Assembly (NCBI GenBank): GCA_027924645.1
Contig: BSBN01000763.1
Span: 1,302,001-1,366,000 of the forward strand
Source of the DNA: Cunninghamia lanceolata
Lineage: Eukaryota; Streptophyta; Pinopsida; Cupressales; Cupressaceae
DNA length: 64,000 bases
Direction of reading: 5' to 3'
The notes under the pieces are model-generated. The model was not told the DNA's origin, ran no database searches, and saw only the letters and a list, made by a program, of their open reading frames with translations. Positions 42,721 to 56,284 of this stretch are shown piece after piece (positions within the stretch are counted from its first letter, which is position 1; each line of letters begins with the position of its first letter). The translations under genes and the position numbers were made by a program.

Positions 42721-44640
42721 ATCAAGAAGAACTTGTACTTATTCACCAAGTCAAGAAAACTAGGTGAGGTGGGTTAGAAATCAGCACCTAAGCATGGGTT
42801 AGTCGCTCAATCATCTTATTCACAATACATAGTATGTTTCATCCCCATCAATAGTAGGGCATGAAAGTGTCCCCTAGTACCTTGTATTGATGAGTGAGTG
42901 ACACATATTGATGAGTGAGTGACACATAGGGGGTGTGCATAAGTGCTAACAAGATCTTAAGGAGAAAACATTTGGCTTGGTTAGTCAAGCACATAAAGAA
43001 ATGCTATCTTCAAATTATTGAAGAAGAGAAGGGGAGTCCAATGCATGAATATCAATAGTCATTGTTAATTTTATAGATCATGCATATGAACTATAACCTA
43101 ATTGTTTTTGAAAGATTTTGATATACTTATAATTAGCTATTTATTAGAAAAAAGGGGTAGGAATGATAATGGACTCGTAGGATTTGAAATCATTGCAAAT
43201 ATTGTGATGTAATAGTAGTATTATTGTCTCGAACTCAATGGGGGCAATCTAAGTATCACTTTTTTTTGGTTGGGACTGTAATGATATTTCTATAGGCTTA
43301 TGAGGATCTTTTTGCTCAAGTAGTTGTTTGCCAAAATCTATGTCGACCCACCAAACTGGACCCCATGCCATCATGAAACATTGGTTAGTTGCCCAGTCAC
43401 AAAGTCAAAACAAAAGTGAATTTCACCTATTAACAATCATCACTTATTTTCGCCCAAGAAACAGCAAAATAATTTTCATTTATCTAAGTAATCAATGGAT
43501 GCATATTCTTCTCCAGCTTGGTTTGAACATCAGCTGTGTTCAAATGTATAGATGATTAAAGTTATTCTCCATATGAATTTTCTGATCCTCATTTCAATAA
43601 AATATAATAACAAAAATGGGCTTCTGCAACCTGGCCTTGGGTATGCTGAGAAGTGAGAGGAGATTCCTCGGTCAATTCAACTGGACTTCAAATAGTTTGT
43701 GTAGGTATTGCTGGTTCACGTGAAGCCAAGCTTTGAATTATTCTCCCAAGATAAAGCTAAATCTAAATCAACAGAAATTCTCACTGCATTTCACAAATGA
43801 AAATTTTCTAGCAATTATTATTTTGTAATGAAGGATAATGATGCCTTCGACTTGATTTAAAATAAGTTATTAAAGCTTTGTTGGTATGATAGAATAGCCT
43901 CGATAGGATAGAAAGAGAGCAAGCTAATATGCATGGATAAAGTATAACAAGCTAATCATTTCACCCACTAGGGAAGAGTACAGTCCACAAGCTTTCTCTG
44001 TAAAATTCTCAATCTCTACGCTATGCAGGCACAACTCGCAGCCTTTTACAGCAAAAGTTCTTTAGATGGGTGTACCTCAATACAAAGCGTGCTTCTCAGG
44101 ATTCTCTCAGTACAGATGTTCACTGTGCAATATCTAACTTGGATTGAGTGCCTGTTAGACTCACAAGACTTAAGCTTGTTAATGATTCCATACATGTGAT
44201 ATCATCTCTACATCATGCATTTCTATTGTTTGATGATGTGGGCTTTCAATTCAAACATCATTGCTTTGTCATTTTAGAGTTATATACGGTGAAAAAACAA
44301 AAGAGAGTCAATTTCATAAACATGGGAATTGAAAAACTATTTTTTCTTGTGTCTGGTGTGATTTTGTTCTATTCACTTTTTTTTTAATTCATATAATATA
44401 TCTCTTTTAATAGTATAATAGATATTTTTTCATTGAAAAAAATTGTTCGTTTTAATTTTTAGGGTTATAAAATCTCTTTTCTTCTATAATTTAGATATAA
44501 TTATATAAATTCAATGGTCAAACAGTTAATAGTGTTAATGGGCCTTTGGTCTACTCTTGAAGTTGAATGATTCTGAATGAGCTCATTAGGGATTAAGTCT
44601 TGTTGAGTGCAAGGCCTCCACAGCATAAGAGATGAGGCTG
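42721..44640. other. No gene recognised; one short tandem repeat
   Basis: AT-rich sequence without recognisable coding motifs. A perfect 21-bp unit, ATTGATGAGTGAGTGACACA plus T, occurs twice in tandem at 42886-42906 and 42907-42927. A 75-codon open frame at 43328-43555 (+) has no recognisable motif. Confidence 0.5.
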
Positions 44641-44657
44641 AGATTGTGTCCCGGGGG

Positions 44658-45150
44658 ACTTTGGCAGAATGGATACCCCTTAGTCCTTAGCTCTCAGTAG
44701 AAGAGGTTTCAGCCTAAGACTCCTCCCATATCAAATAGCTAAAATAAAATTATTATCTCTCACTTTTACAAGCTATAACTCAAAATAAAATATCATAGAT
44801 TCAAGTCATGATAAGATCTTTTACTATTTTAAATATATGAAAAACTAAAAGAGGTACATGTTTTTGATAAAGGTAAGCATGGATTTTGAAAGGGCCTAGA
44901 CCCTTGTACAAGAGAAGAGATAAAGCAATGACATCCAACGAAATACTTTGGCGGAATAGATACCCCTTAGGCCTTGGTTCTCAGCAGGAGAGGTTTCAAC
45001 CTAAGACTCGTGCTCTTATATCAAATAGCTAAAATAAAATTATTATCTGTCACTTTTACAAGCTATAACTCAGAACAAAATCTCATTGTTTCAAATCATG
45101 ATAAGATCTTTTACTATTTTAAAAAATGAAAAAATAAAACAGATAAATGT
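44658..45150. repeat. Two direct repeats of about 205 bp, 287-290 bp apart
   Basis: Copies start at 44658 and 44945 with ACTTTGGC(A/G)GAAT. They share GATACCCCTTAG, TATCAAATAGCTAAAATAAA and CATGATAAGATCTTTTACTA. A third partial copy of the last part lies near 45160-45185. The head (TGGCAGAATGG) resembles a tRNA A box, but no clear B box is present. Confidence 0.75.
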
Positions 45151-45185
45151 TTAAACTATCATGACAAGATCTTTTACTATTTTAA

Positions 45186-48070
45186 AAGAAAGAAAGAAAT
45201 AAGGTTAATGTTTTAACTGTGTTGTATAAAGAAAACATAATCTCTTCTTAAGATAAGAATATCAACTTCTAATGACATTCAAAATCCTATTACTATTTGA
45301 AAAATAAAACTGACAAATATGTAAACAGAGTTCAGCAAAAGAGGCTAACACTATACATAAAACTGTGCTGTATGGAGAACATAAACTCTGGTTAAGACAT
45401 GAATATCAACTGTTATGGCTTATATTTCTTCGAAGTTGTCAAGCATAAAGGAGGAAAGCTCAATTATGAGTGATGACCCAATGATGCAGAGGATGTTGTG
45501 AGTGCGCGTGACACATACATTGCATAATGGTAATTGTTGTTAATCTGTTCCCAATGCTCGTTGACTTGTATAACCTTGTGCAATCAAAGGGGCTATCAAT
45601 TCACGCAGGATTGCTTTCCACAACAGCGTTCTATCTTTACTATTACATACATTGGCTATATAAAATTACAACATGAAAAATATATGTAGTGCCGTGTAAA
45701 TTGTTTCCATTATTTTATAAAAACACATTCAAGCATAAGAGAAATTAGGAAACCCTAATTTCTCTAAGATTATAGAGGAGAAAAGTGCAAAGTTATCAAT
45801 TTTTTTAAAGTTATTTTATGTTATTTTTGGTTGATGTTTTTGATGTATAATTAGATGGGACATTATTTAATTATTTTGGTATGTTTACTGACCTTAAGTC
45901 TAAGCCTTACATTGTGATATACATGCAAAATCTCCATGTTCAAGACCTACCTGACCTAGGTTTTTGATGTAGGAGTATTTTAAGAATTTAAGCCAAAAAA
46001 TTATAGTTTCTATTTTATCGTTGCCTCTAATCCTTAGCTTCTTAGATTTGGAAGGAGACAATCAAATTCAAATTTGAGTCTTTTTCTCTCTCAAAATGGT
46101 GCCGTAGATATGTGACTAAGAAGAATTTTACATATCGTTTTGTTTATGGCTTGTATGATTAATTGCTAGATATTATGAGCCATGTTTGAGTTTTGCAAGT
46201 CAAATTTGACTCCTCTTCTAACGAGGGTGGCATTAATCATGACTTGTTGGAGTTCAACTCCTAAATTAACTCTTGTAAGTGGAAATTGAATGCCACATTG
46301 AGGGATGAGCTCCTACTTTCTCCCCAAAGTTCTCTTTCTCTTTCTTGGAAACTTCCTGGAAGCTTCTCATTTTTAGTGCCATATTGAAGATTTACATTAT
46401 AAAGGGATAAAGAGAGCTTATGAAAGTTGGCTTCCAAATTATTTTTTTGTTACAAATTGAAGGTAGAGAAAGCCTTTGGAAGTTCCATTTGTAGGTTGAA
46501 GAGCTCAAGGACAAGGATTTGTCAGGATTGTCATTCTCTAGCACACAATGTACCAATGGTTGTGTAGTTTTGGACTTATTTATTTATTTTTTAGTTTGAT
46601 AGTATTGTAAGGGAGTAGGGATCTACCAAATATTAGTTTTCTATGGAAAGATGATGTTCAATTCTCTCCAAGAAACTCTAATGTAATGTTACAAACATAT
46701 TGCTAATGAAATCAATAATTTTTCCACTTTAATGTGTTGAGATTATCTTTAAATGTACTATATTGTGAGAATAGTTGATCTTTGATATTTCGTTTTTGAA
46801 AATTAGTCCTATGATTTGTCTCAAAGTGTCGAATATCTATAGTAAGACAAAATGGCAATTAATTAAACTCTTAAGAATATTAGTGCAAGAAATTCACTAA
46901 TTTGGAACTTTGATTTAGCAACTTTGTTATATAAGGTTTGATCAATGTTTGTAGTCGTATATTTTAGCTTGTGAAGCATTATAAGACCAATGTAAACCTC
47001 GTAAAAGTGTGTTTTGAAGTGTTTCTACAAGGTAAAGGATTCCATTTAGTTGGTTCCCTACCTTGGGCTATATCAAATGCTATTAGAACATGCTAGATTA
47101 TGTGAGTTAAAGGGTGTATGTTGTCTAATTAGATAGATGAGGCATTGGGTTGTGGGTATGTGGCTAGTTGTGTCAAGATTTTTTCTAAAAGGAGAACTAG
47201 ACCGGTCTTGAGGAAGCCTATGAGACTTACATTTATAAAGAGGATAAGGCCAAGGCATGCTAGGGAATCACAAAAGATATTTCTTGAGAACCTCCATAAT
47301 TTTCCATTGGTCATGAAAATTAACTTTCACACTTGCATCCAAACATCAATATATCCAAGATAATAGCCAAAGAAAAACTTACAATTAAATTAATATACAC
47401 ACTAGTCATAGATAGATCATAATTAGCCAACATGATCATGGCTCAATAAAATCCAACGATAAGCTTAATCCACTATCAAAATCATATTTATACATAATCG
47501 CATAAAACACATAGCATCTATCCAATTACATTGAGATTCATTATTGCATAAGTAAATCTATTCTAAAATCAATCCATAATGACAAGATTAATATGAATTC
47601 TATACTTGGATGTATCGAATGTAAACAAGTCTATAATCATTAGTTAGCCAATTCATCATCCAATCAGATAATCAACTACTATTCTAAACATAGTATCAAC
47701 GTCCACATAGTTTAGGATCATAACAAAGTATGCTAGCATATCTACAAGTGTTATAAGCATAACAAGTCTTATCAAAATAAGATGTGACCATGAGGAGGAG
47801 AAGTGGGTCTCACACCCTCCCCCAAAAGATTAGGCTTCCTCCTTGAAGATATAAGAATGAGGAGGAGAAGTGCGCCTCATAGTAGACATAAGGGATGGAA
47901 AGGTGAAAGATGTAATTATTGCAAGGTTGTTATATAGAAGACAAAACATAGTTGTCGAATTTGAAGAAACTGAGTGGTAGAAGAGAATAAAATCTAGACA
48001 AAGAAATAACGAACTTGAAGAACTAGGTGGGCAGATTCAAGAAGACAATTCAAAGTTACAAAATTAATTT
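45186..48070. other. No gene recognised
   Basis: AT-rich sequence. The part near 46560-46730 ends in TGCTAATGAAATCAATAATT, which resembles the transcribed end of an old LTR. I could not find its partner or ends. Confidence 0.4.
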
Positions 48071-50057
48071 TTTAGATAGAAGATATAGGTAAATGGTTAA
48101 AGGTGAAGTTTGCAATAGTGCAATTGAGTGAATATTGAATGTTGAATGATTGGGAAGAATTGTACATGAGTAGATGATATGATGGAGAAAGGGAAAAATG
48201 ATTAGAGTCAAGGTTAATAGTGCAAGATGAATTCATTGATGTTTTGATGTGGAGTGATGAGATGGTAAATGGTAGTTTTGAGAAAGGAATGGTAGTGGAA
48301 GATTGTTTTGTTAATATTATATATTTGAAAATGTAAAATACTTGAGAATGATATGATTGCAAGTAGTGAAAAGAATATGTAAAATGGTTTGGAAAGAAAA
48401 AGAAAGGTTGAATAACATATTTCATTGAAGCCTAGAAATTGGATGAGTACAAATGAAGAATTCTAGAAGAGGAATGGACAAGTCAAAGAAAATATTGAGC
48501 TGAATCAGATGGTGATTAAGTTGAAGAATTAATTCATGATTACAAATTATTAGTCGGAATTGTAGAGTGGTAATTAGAAAAATTTGATTGCTAAGTGGTA
48601 TGTGATGGGATTTGATTTTTTGGACATTGTAGTCAATTATAGTGATGTAAGTAAGATAGTATAGTGTGTGAATGAAGGGTATAGTAGCATTCAAGTATAA
48701 GTGATTATAATTTAGATAGTAGAAGGAGTATATCATTTTTTATTTAAGGAAACTGAAGAAAATTTGAGCCATAAAGCATGAGGTAATAGAAAGAGAAAAG
48801 AGAAAGAAGTGACTTTTTAGAGAAGAAATGAAAGAATTTACACGTGACATTTTATACTATAATGAAACATATATGATCATAGAGTAAATGTTAAAAGGTG
48901 GGATACTTATGATAAGTGTGAAATAAGAGGAGACATAATACATGTAGATTATCAAAAGGAAGATATTAGCAAGATGGAAGGCAGTGTAGAAGCCATAGTG
49001 GAAGGAAGGATGTCAAGTGAAGTTTGGTTGAAATGATGTTATGGAAATGTGTAGTACAACAATGGAGTGTAAAAATAGCTGGGGTAATGCAAAATTCTTA
49101 GAGAAGTTGTAGCAAGGGTAAACATCATAAGAAGGTGAACACATGCTAATGTCACAAAAGATATAGAGGTATACAAATGGAGAAAAGTTAATTGTATAAG
49201 GAGGGAATATTGATGGAAGTTGGGATAAAAAATTTAGACTAGAAAAGGAAAATTGAGTAAATCAATACATATGTATAGGTGGAGTTGATTGAAGTTAAGC
49301 GGTATTGGACATTAGTGATATTGAGTAGATGGTTGAAGGAAAATGATAAGGATAATAAGTTAAAATATTACAATGTTCAACCATTTGAAGGTGAAGAATA
49401 GTACAAAGTATAGACATCGTGGTTATAGAATTTAATGAAAAGTATATAAAATATTTTAGTAAAGGTTAAAGAGAAGAATTCTAGAATATAAGAAAGAGAT
49501 TGTGTACAAAATATGTTGATGGTAGTAAGATGTTTACTTATATAAATTTTTGTGCAAATTATCTAAGAATAATATGCTACAAAAGGATGAAATATTGGAA
49601 AAGGAGATGGAAGAATATTTAGGAAGGTTGGATGTTATTTATAAATAATTAGTCTCAAGTTGATATAGTAAGAATGACAAAATTAAAGGAGAAAAATATG
49701 AAGTTGAAGTTTAGTCATTTGGAATAGAGGATAAAGTATAGATGATTTTAGAACCAATGAGAGTGCAAGAAAGAATGTTGATGCAAATTAGATATAGAAG
49801 AGAGGAAGATTGGTAGAAGTGGATAGTCCTAGTTCATAGATTTGGAAAAAGTAGAGGTGAAAGGAGGAGCACAAAGTTGTTTCTAAAGTCCTATTCATGT
49901 GTTAAGAGTACATTGTGGTTGGTTTTCTAGCCTAAAGGATGGTTTTTAATTCAACTCTTATTTGTGAGCACAAGCTCATAAATTAGTTACCTAAGGTGTA
50001 TGATGTAGGAGCATCCCAAGCCTACAAACAATCTTGCATCAACAAAAAAGGTTTTCT
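48071..50057 (+). pseudogene. E8: decayed chromovirus, gag to LTR start
   Basis: From about 48478 the + strand reads GQVKENIELNQMVIKLKN then FMITNY, alignable to E7 gag (GKEKIIKWDWMVTKLKN, FILANY). VVNYSDVSKIV and CVNEGYSSIQ correspond to the end of the gag core. WDTYDKCEIRGDIIHVDYQK near 48900 occupies the place of the zinc knuckle. Pol is not legible domain by domain. Near 50000, TGATGTAGGAGCATCCCAAG marks an LTR start of the E2/E7 type, cut by E9 at 50058. The call rests on weak similarity in the gag and clear similarity in the LTR. Confidence 0.55.
50000..50057 (+). repeat. E8 3' LTR start, interrupted by E9
   Basis: TGATGTAGGAGCATCCCAAG and AATCTTGCATCAAC match the E7 LTR start. The rest may continue after 60072, where similarity is too weak to be sure. 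Confidence 0.6.
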
Positions 50058-52788
50058 TGTTGGAGTACTTGACAACAATGAGAGGGGGGGGAGGGTGAAT
50101 CAGTGTTGTAGAAAAAAAAAACACTTTTAATTCAATTTTTAAAAACAAAAGCAATTGCTGATTTAACCCTTATCAGTGCAAGAAACTGTACATTAAAGAG
50201 ATGAACATTCAAGTATAAAGGACAAATGAACCATGCAACAAATGAGACCATAACACAAATTTTAGGAGTCGAAAACCCTCATGGGGTAGAGAAACCACTC
50301 AGTAAATGCCTCACTGGCTATAGAAAAATGTCTCACTAACTTTTATCACTTCCTCACTGGCAACACCAGCCTCACTGGCAACACAAGCCTCACTGGCAAC
50401 ATAAGCCTCACTGGAAATGATCATATTGTCTCACTGACATTATCACTTACAACTTCTCAAAGATCAGATGAAAAATATACAATACATAGGGTTTCTCTGC
50501 TTCTCTACAATCCAGATCTTGACTGTCTCATTGAATTAGGAGACCTCAAGAATCACATAAAAATTGTTCACATACAATTGATCAAAAAATATACAATGAT
50601 AGTTTGTTTCTTTGAAATGATATTCCAAGTAATACAATACAACATCAAGTCAACAAAGTATTACAAATACTTTTTAAAACTGTCTCAAATTTTCTTCTTC
50701 CTCTCACAGTACAGTTTGAACAAGTAATTGAATTCTTGTAACTGCCTATAGTAGTTAGTTTTAGTAACTATTAATGTCATGAGGTCGAATTGACCCAACC
50801 TATATATGTCTTGGTTCATGAGATTCAAACAAACCTTCAATAAGATCATTTTTCACAGTATGTAACCATCAAAGATACATGTCATCACAGTTTAACCAAA
50901 GTTTATGTAACTATCACAAACTATAGTTCCTTTTCTTCTAAATATGATGTCACAACATTAACCACAATCAAGTAATATTAATACCATGGCCATCCTTTAA
51001 TCACAGATTCAACTTAACTGAATTATAATTAAATGTAAAGCTTTCAATCTGTCTGATAGTCATGAACCCTAACATTATTTGTTATGGGTATAATAAAAAT
51101 TGGTTTCTCTTTAACTACCATGACCAAAAAAACTTAAAACCCTTTTCCATTTTTGAGAAATAAAAACCCATAACTGAACCAGAAACCCTCTCCCATTTTC
51201 TCAAAACTGTTGCCGTTCGCATAACTATTTTTTTTAACAAGAGATAAGTGAATTGTATGTAACAACAAACCCTAATCACAACCTTCATGGTTCTCAATAG
51301 AGATTAAAGAAAGTTTCATGAACCAACAACCACAATAAAAATTCAAAGACTTCACCATACTGAAACCAAAGCTCAAAGTCAAAAACAAAACTCTGCAGAT
51401 TTAAACTATCACAACCTCAATGAAAACCCTTTAAGACAAGTCAACAAAATGATCTTTCAAATGAAATCACATAGGAAGAATATCACCTGAATATGTCGAT
51501 AGCTAGAAGTTTTGATATGATTGAGAGACCAAAAAGAAATAACTGTCAAGCTCATTGAAGCTCACTATAGCTCAAGCTTTATCAATTCTAAAGATCCTCT
51601 TTCATCATGACAGCTAAATCTTGAGATACTTTTCATAAAATTGTAACCCTAAGTTGAGAACAGTATGTTACAAAGTTTAACCTTACAAAAAGAGCTTCCA
51701 AAAACAAGCTTTCCACCATATACATCTCTTGACTGCTTGTCCTAGTGTGCCCTAAAGGGCCTGGTGACCAATAGACTAAAACCATCAACAATTACCTTCT
51801 TCTCAAACCTGAAACCTAGTGATCAAGTTAAATCCCTTAAGTGGCTCATATGTGACATATTTATAATATTGAAATTAAAATCAAATGTCACCTTGTAATC
51901 AAATGACAAGGTAATGTATTTAGTGACCCTTAGTCACCTTATCTCATTTAATGTATCAAATGATGACCTTATAAAAATGAGTATGTCAAATTGATCAAGA
52001 AGTGTCATCATGTAACATATCAACTGAACCAATGTAACTCAGATTATAGGAAGATGGAGTAGGCTCTCAACTGTTACTTCAACACTTAGTAATATTGAGT
52101 TGCAAATAACATTTGACTTTCCTCTAATCAAATGAAGATCACCAAGAATGAAATCCCCTTTAACAAAAATCATGTTCAATGATGCCATTCGAAATGAAGA
52201 AAATAGTTTTGTGTCCCTTTGAAAATGGTCAAGGCTTTGTAAGAAAAACTCCACAGAATCTGAATATTGATCAAACTAAAACAAGAAACCTTTCATATCA
52301 ATGATGACTTTAATGAATATTACTTACATATTGGATCAAGAGAAGATAACCAAACGCCTCATTCAATTGCAACACAACCATATTGCCAAGAAAGGATCAT
52401 TGTAAAACATTATGCAATTTTGAGCCCACTATAATGCCAAGAACCACAATACCATTACAATGCAATGAGAGAAACAATGCATAGCATACCAACTTGTAGC
52501 ACACCAACTTAACTATGAATAACATCATGAATACCAACAGTACCTATCATACCAAGTCAACCAAAAACTGCCATCACTGTAGCACAGACCAAGAGTGCAG
52601 TCCAAATATAATAACCACATTATGTAAATAATGTCAACCAAATATGCCCTAACTCACTATGGCCAAGCTCACTATCACATAATACCAAATACCTCTGCCA
52701 TGCCAAATGTCATGATGTAACTGTCATTGTACCACAAACTTGAGAGTTTGTGTATTTGACATCAAGGACAACAACTAAGTCGGCAACA
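50058..52788 (-). repeat. E9 3' LTR
   Basis: Starts TGTTGGAGTACTTGACAAC and ends CGGCAACA. It contains a short run of CCTCACTGGCAACA-like units at about 50305-50410, also present in the other LTR. No gene is seen inside. Confidence 0.85.
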
Positions 52789-52800
52789 AACCCCCCCTTT
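52789..52800 (-). other. E9 polypurine tract
   Basis: On the minus strand it reads AAAGGGGGGGTT, directly adjoining the 3' LTR. Confidence 0.78.
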
Positions 52801-54929
52801 GTCCTTGATGGCAAAACACAACTCTCTCTCCCCCCTTTTGCATCAAAGACAAAGGAAGGAAGAATTGTGCAATTGCCTCAAAGATAGATCAGGAACCATA
52901 AGCCAGTATGCTACAAAAAGAAATGATAAGAAAAAATAGGAAATATAAATCATACCATCACTGGCCAATGTAGCACAAGGTATCCAAAATGTCCCGAAAC
53001 ATCACTACACTGTCAGTACCAAAGAAGGAACATATAAATGAGCATGTATTATAGTAGGAGAGATAAAGTACTATCAAGGACAACAACTAAATATGTAATC
53101 ATGTGAAAAAATAGACCATCAAAGAGAAAAAACATAGATGCTATCGACATAAGGATACACCACTAAAGTCTGAAAAACAACATTGTATTAAGCATAGTAC
53201 TACTGAAGATATCACATTATTGTTACTGCTCCAAAGGGAAGCCAACCATAATTGTCATTTCTATCATAGTATAAGATTTCATATGCCAAAAGAGAAACTT
53301 CCTCAATATATCCATGGTGCAAGAATATGAGAAGGAATCACAAACTGAACCATCACAAAAACATAGTGTCCAGGTTGACATCACTGCCTCATAAATGCAT
53401 CACACATACACTATAAAAGTATCAAAAACTAATCACAACACCTGAGTGTAATGTTGAACCATATAGTCAAGTGAAGCCATGAAGCAAACAAATATGAGCA
53501 ACCACACACTGAGAGAAGATACTCAGAGTGTCATCACTATAGAAGCATGCAATACAATTCCACAAAACAAATGCCATCAAAGAATAATAATCATGTAATC
53601 TGAACCAGGGGTGTAAAATATATAGGAAATCTTCCCCTAAAACCATACAGAAGATTAAACATGTGAAATACATTGTATATATTGAAACTCCTCCTAAAAA
53701 TGAGCTCATGATTAGAAGCAACAACAATCAAAGTTTCTCAAATCAATAAAGTGTATTGTGTTCAGTGACATTGTAGTAGAAGAACAACAAGGATACAACA
53801 AGCATGGAGGCCATAATATCATTAGCAAAAATCTATAACACCAGAATACTGAATCACCAATCTTTTGGACACCTTGACTATCTCCCATGAAAGATAACTC
53901 AGACAACTTGATATCTTTACATTCTTTGACATCTTGTCCTTCAGTCAACTGCTTTAGGAATCAAAGATCCTGTCACTGATAAAGGTAGATAAACTCATGA
54001 TGCCATTAACCACAAGACTGTACTGCTAAAGACATCAAGATAACACTGTAACATCAAATAAGGCACCAAGAAACACTTGTAACAGTCATTGTATAACTAC
54101 ATTTTCCAAGGCCTGTTCATGGCATCAAGACTTGTCACTAAATTCAAACCTGCAACCTTGTATAAGGCATATGAAGTACATGAAGACTTTATCAAACCAA
54201 ATGAAGATTCCAAATCATGTATAACACATGATCACACCTTTGACAACTTGTACACCAAGATATCTTGAAGAAGCATGAACAACTACAAGCAGAGGCAATA
54301 CAAACCTTCCTTCAAAAATAAACTCATGTGAATCTTAGAACATCTTGATCTTAGATGAGACACTTCAAATCATTGAGGCATAGTCTGACCTTCCAACATC
54401 CTTTAATCATCAACAAAATCAACTTCATACCAATGAATGCACTGAGAACAAACAAATGTCCAAGAGACCTTTCGAACACTTACAACTACTGAACATGAAG
54501 ATTTGATTCCAATTCCATCAAGGTGGACAATAACCTCAAGCACATCCTGTCATTAGGCAAATTGAAACTTATCATGAAGATGTGACATTAGATGATATCT
54601 ATTGCATGTTATTCTAACAAAGGAGTATCCTTTGAACACCTTGTTAGCATCCTTTCATTAAAGGTCATTCTGGGAAGGCATAAAACTCAGACCACCCAAG
54701 TTCAAGTATTCATTGAAGATGCAAACACATAATCTTGCAATAACACACAAATATACAACATCCTTAATAAACACAACTGAGATAAATTGCCTGCTAAACA
54801 TAAAGTGAGATTGATACTGATTCTTTATTCTTTTGACAACACCAAGATAACTACTAAAACACCTCAGTCTATTCCATGGAGTTTGAAAGATATAGTAAAA
54901 ATCAACCCCCCTTACCTTATGCTAATCTT
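52801..54929 (-). other. E9 non-coding interior
   Basis: 2.1 kb between the gag and the 3' LTR. I looked for the RT box (YVDD/YMDD), integrase and RNase H motifs on both strands and saw none. Only short open frames without motifs are present. Confidence 0.6.
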
Positions 54930-56215
54930 TCAGGCAACAAATGATGTCTCTTGTGCAACATGCACAAGCTTAAACTCTTCCTTCTTATGCTCTTGAACTT
55001 GCTTCCTTCTCCAAACTTTTATAGGCTTTTTCTTTCCTTTGTTCAGAGTATCTTCTTTCTTAGATGATTTTAACACCTTGCATTTGCAAAACTTGGCTCT
55101 ATGTCCAAAACCATTACATCTATAACACATGATCAAGGGTCCAAATCTTCTCATGAATCTTACATCATCATTTAGAACTTGTCTACTACAATTTCTTGCA
55201 ATGTGACCAACAATATTGTAGTTATAAAAAACACTATTATAGCCCTGATTTGACAAACTATAAGAAATCTTATTCTTATTCCATAGAAGATCATTTCTTG
55301 AGTGAGTTCTACAATCTCTAGCTCTGTGACCATAAACATGACAAGAATAACAATAACCATGAAACTGAGAGTAGTTATACCTTATTGAATGATATTTCCT
55401 GATAGGTGGAGGTCTTGAGGTTCTACTTGTCCTTCTACCTTCATTAACACATTTATCTTATGTCTTATCTATAGGAGCAACAACATGATGACCCAAATCT
55501 ATCTTCTTCCTAGGTGTACTTCTGGCTTTAGAGCATTGTCCTTCTTCATAACCTATACTTGTAGTGTCTTTGTAGTGTTTTTGTTTTCCCAACATTTCAT
55601 GCAACTTGCTTGTACTTTCTTCAAACTCTTGATATCTCTTAGACAGGGCCTTGAGACCATAATCTTTTCTTAGATTGACAATTTTTGTTTCTAATTTCAG
55701 ACATTCAATTCTTTTCACCTCAAGAGATCAATTTTTTTTACATCTATTATTCTTTTGACTTCCACTATTTTAGTCTTTAGGCTAATAGTTAGCTTATTTG
55801 AATCTTCAACTTGACCTCTTAAATCTACAATCAAGTTTCTTGCCTCTTCAAGTTCTAAAGAAACTTTTACAAGATCAGAAAGTACCTTTTTCTTGGAGTC
55901 TTCTTCTTGTTGAAGTTGATTTTCTAATCTTGAGTTTTCTTTACTGAGTTTCTTGATTTCATCCAAGGCACACAAGAGTTCTCCTTCAACATCTACTTCA
56001 CAATCATCTTCATCAAACTCTTGTCCATCTTCATCCACAAAGAGGTCTCCTTTTGCATCATCAATCTCAACAACAAAGTCATTTTTTTAATCACAGTTTG
56101 TGTCAACTCTCAAAGGTGACTTAGGAAACAACTCATCACTGGGCTTAACTAGAGTTTGTTGTACAACCTTTTGCTTGACAATTTTCCTTCCTTTATTTCT
56201 TCTACCCTTTCCCAT
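54930..56215 (-). pseudogene. E9 gag with coiled coil and three zinc knuckles
   Basis: ATG at 56215 (MGKGRRNKGRK) opens a basic start. An acidic stretch and a long probable coiled coil follow (ALDEIKKLSKENSRLENQLQ and onwards, about 55960-55715). Next comes LHEMLGKQKHYKDTTSIGYE (about 55600), a motif seen in SIRE-type copia gags. Knuckles are CYSCHVYGHRARDC (about 55345), a middle one with both leading Cys lost (YNYNIVGHIARNC, about 55225) and CYRCNGFGHRAKFC (about 55125). The usual N-terminal gag core is absent. Breaks: a stop near 56088, a frameshift in a T-run near 55735 and stops near 55458 and 55258. Confidence 0.8.
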
Positions 56216-56270
56216 GGTACTCTACTATCAGGACCTACACAAGCCTATTAGACTTTAATAGGGAACCTAT

Positions 56271-56282
56271 GCTCTGATACCA
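56271..56282 (-). other. E9 primer binding site
   Basis: The minus strand reads TGGTATCAGAGC, a perfect initiator-Met-type site, two bases from the LTR. Confidence 0.92.
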
Positions 56283-56284
56283 CT

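Noticed and set aside
44658..44740. Functional tRNA gene
   Set aside because: An A-box-like word is present but a proper B box and acceptor pairing are not.
47145..47363. 72-codon + strand frame as a gene
   Set aside because: Overlapping open frames on the other strand, no motif and no context.
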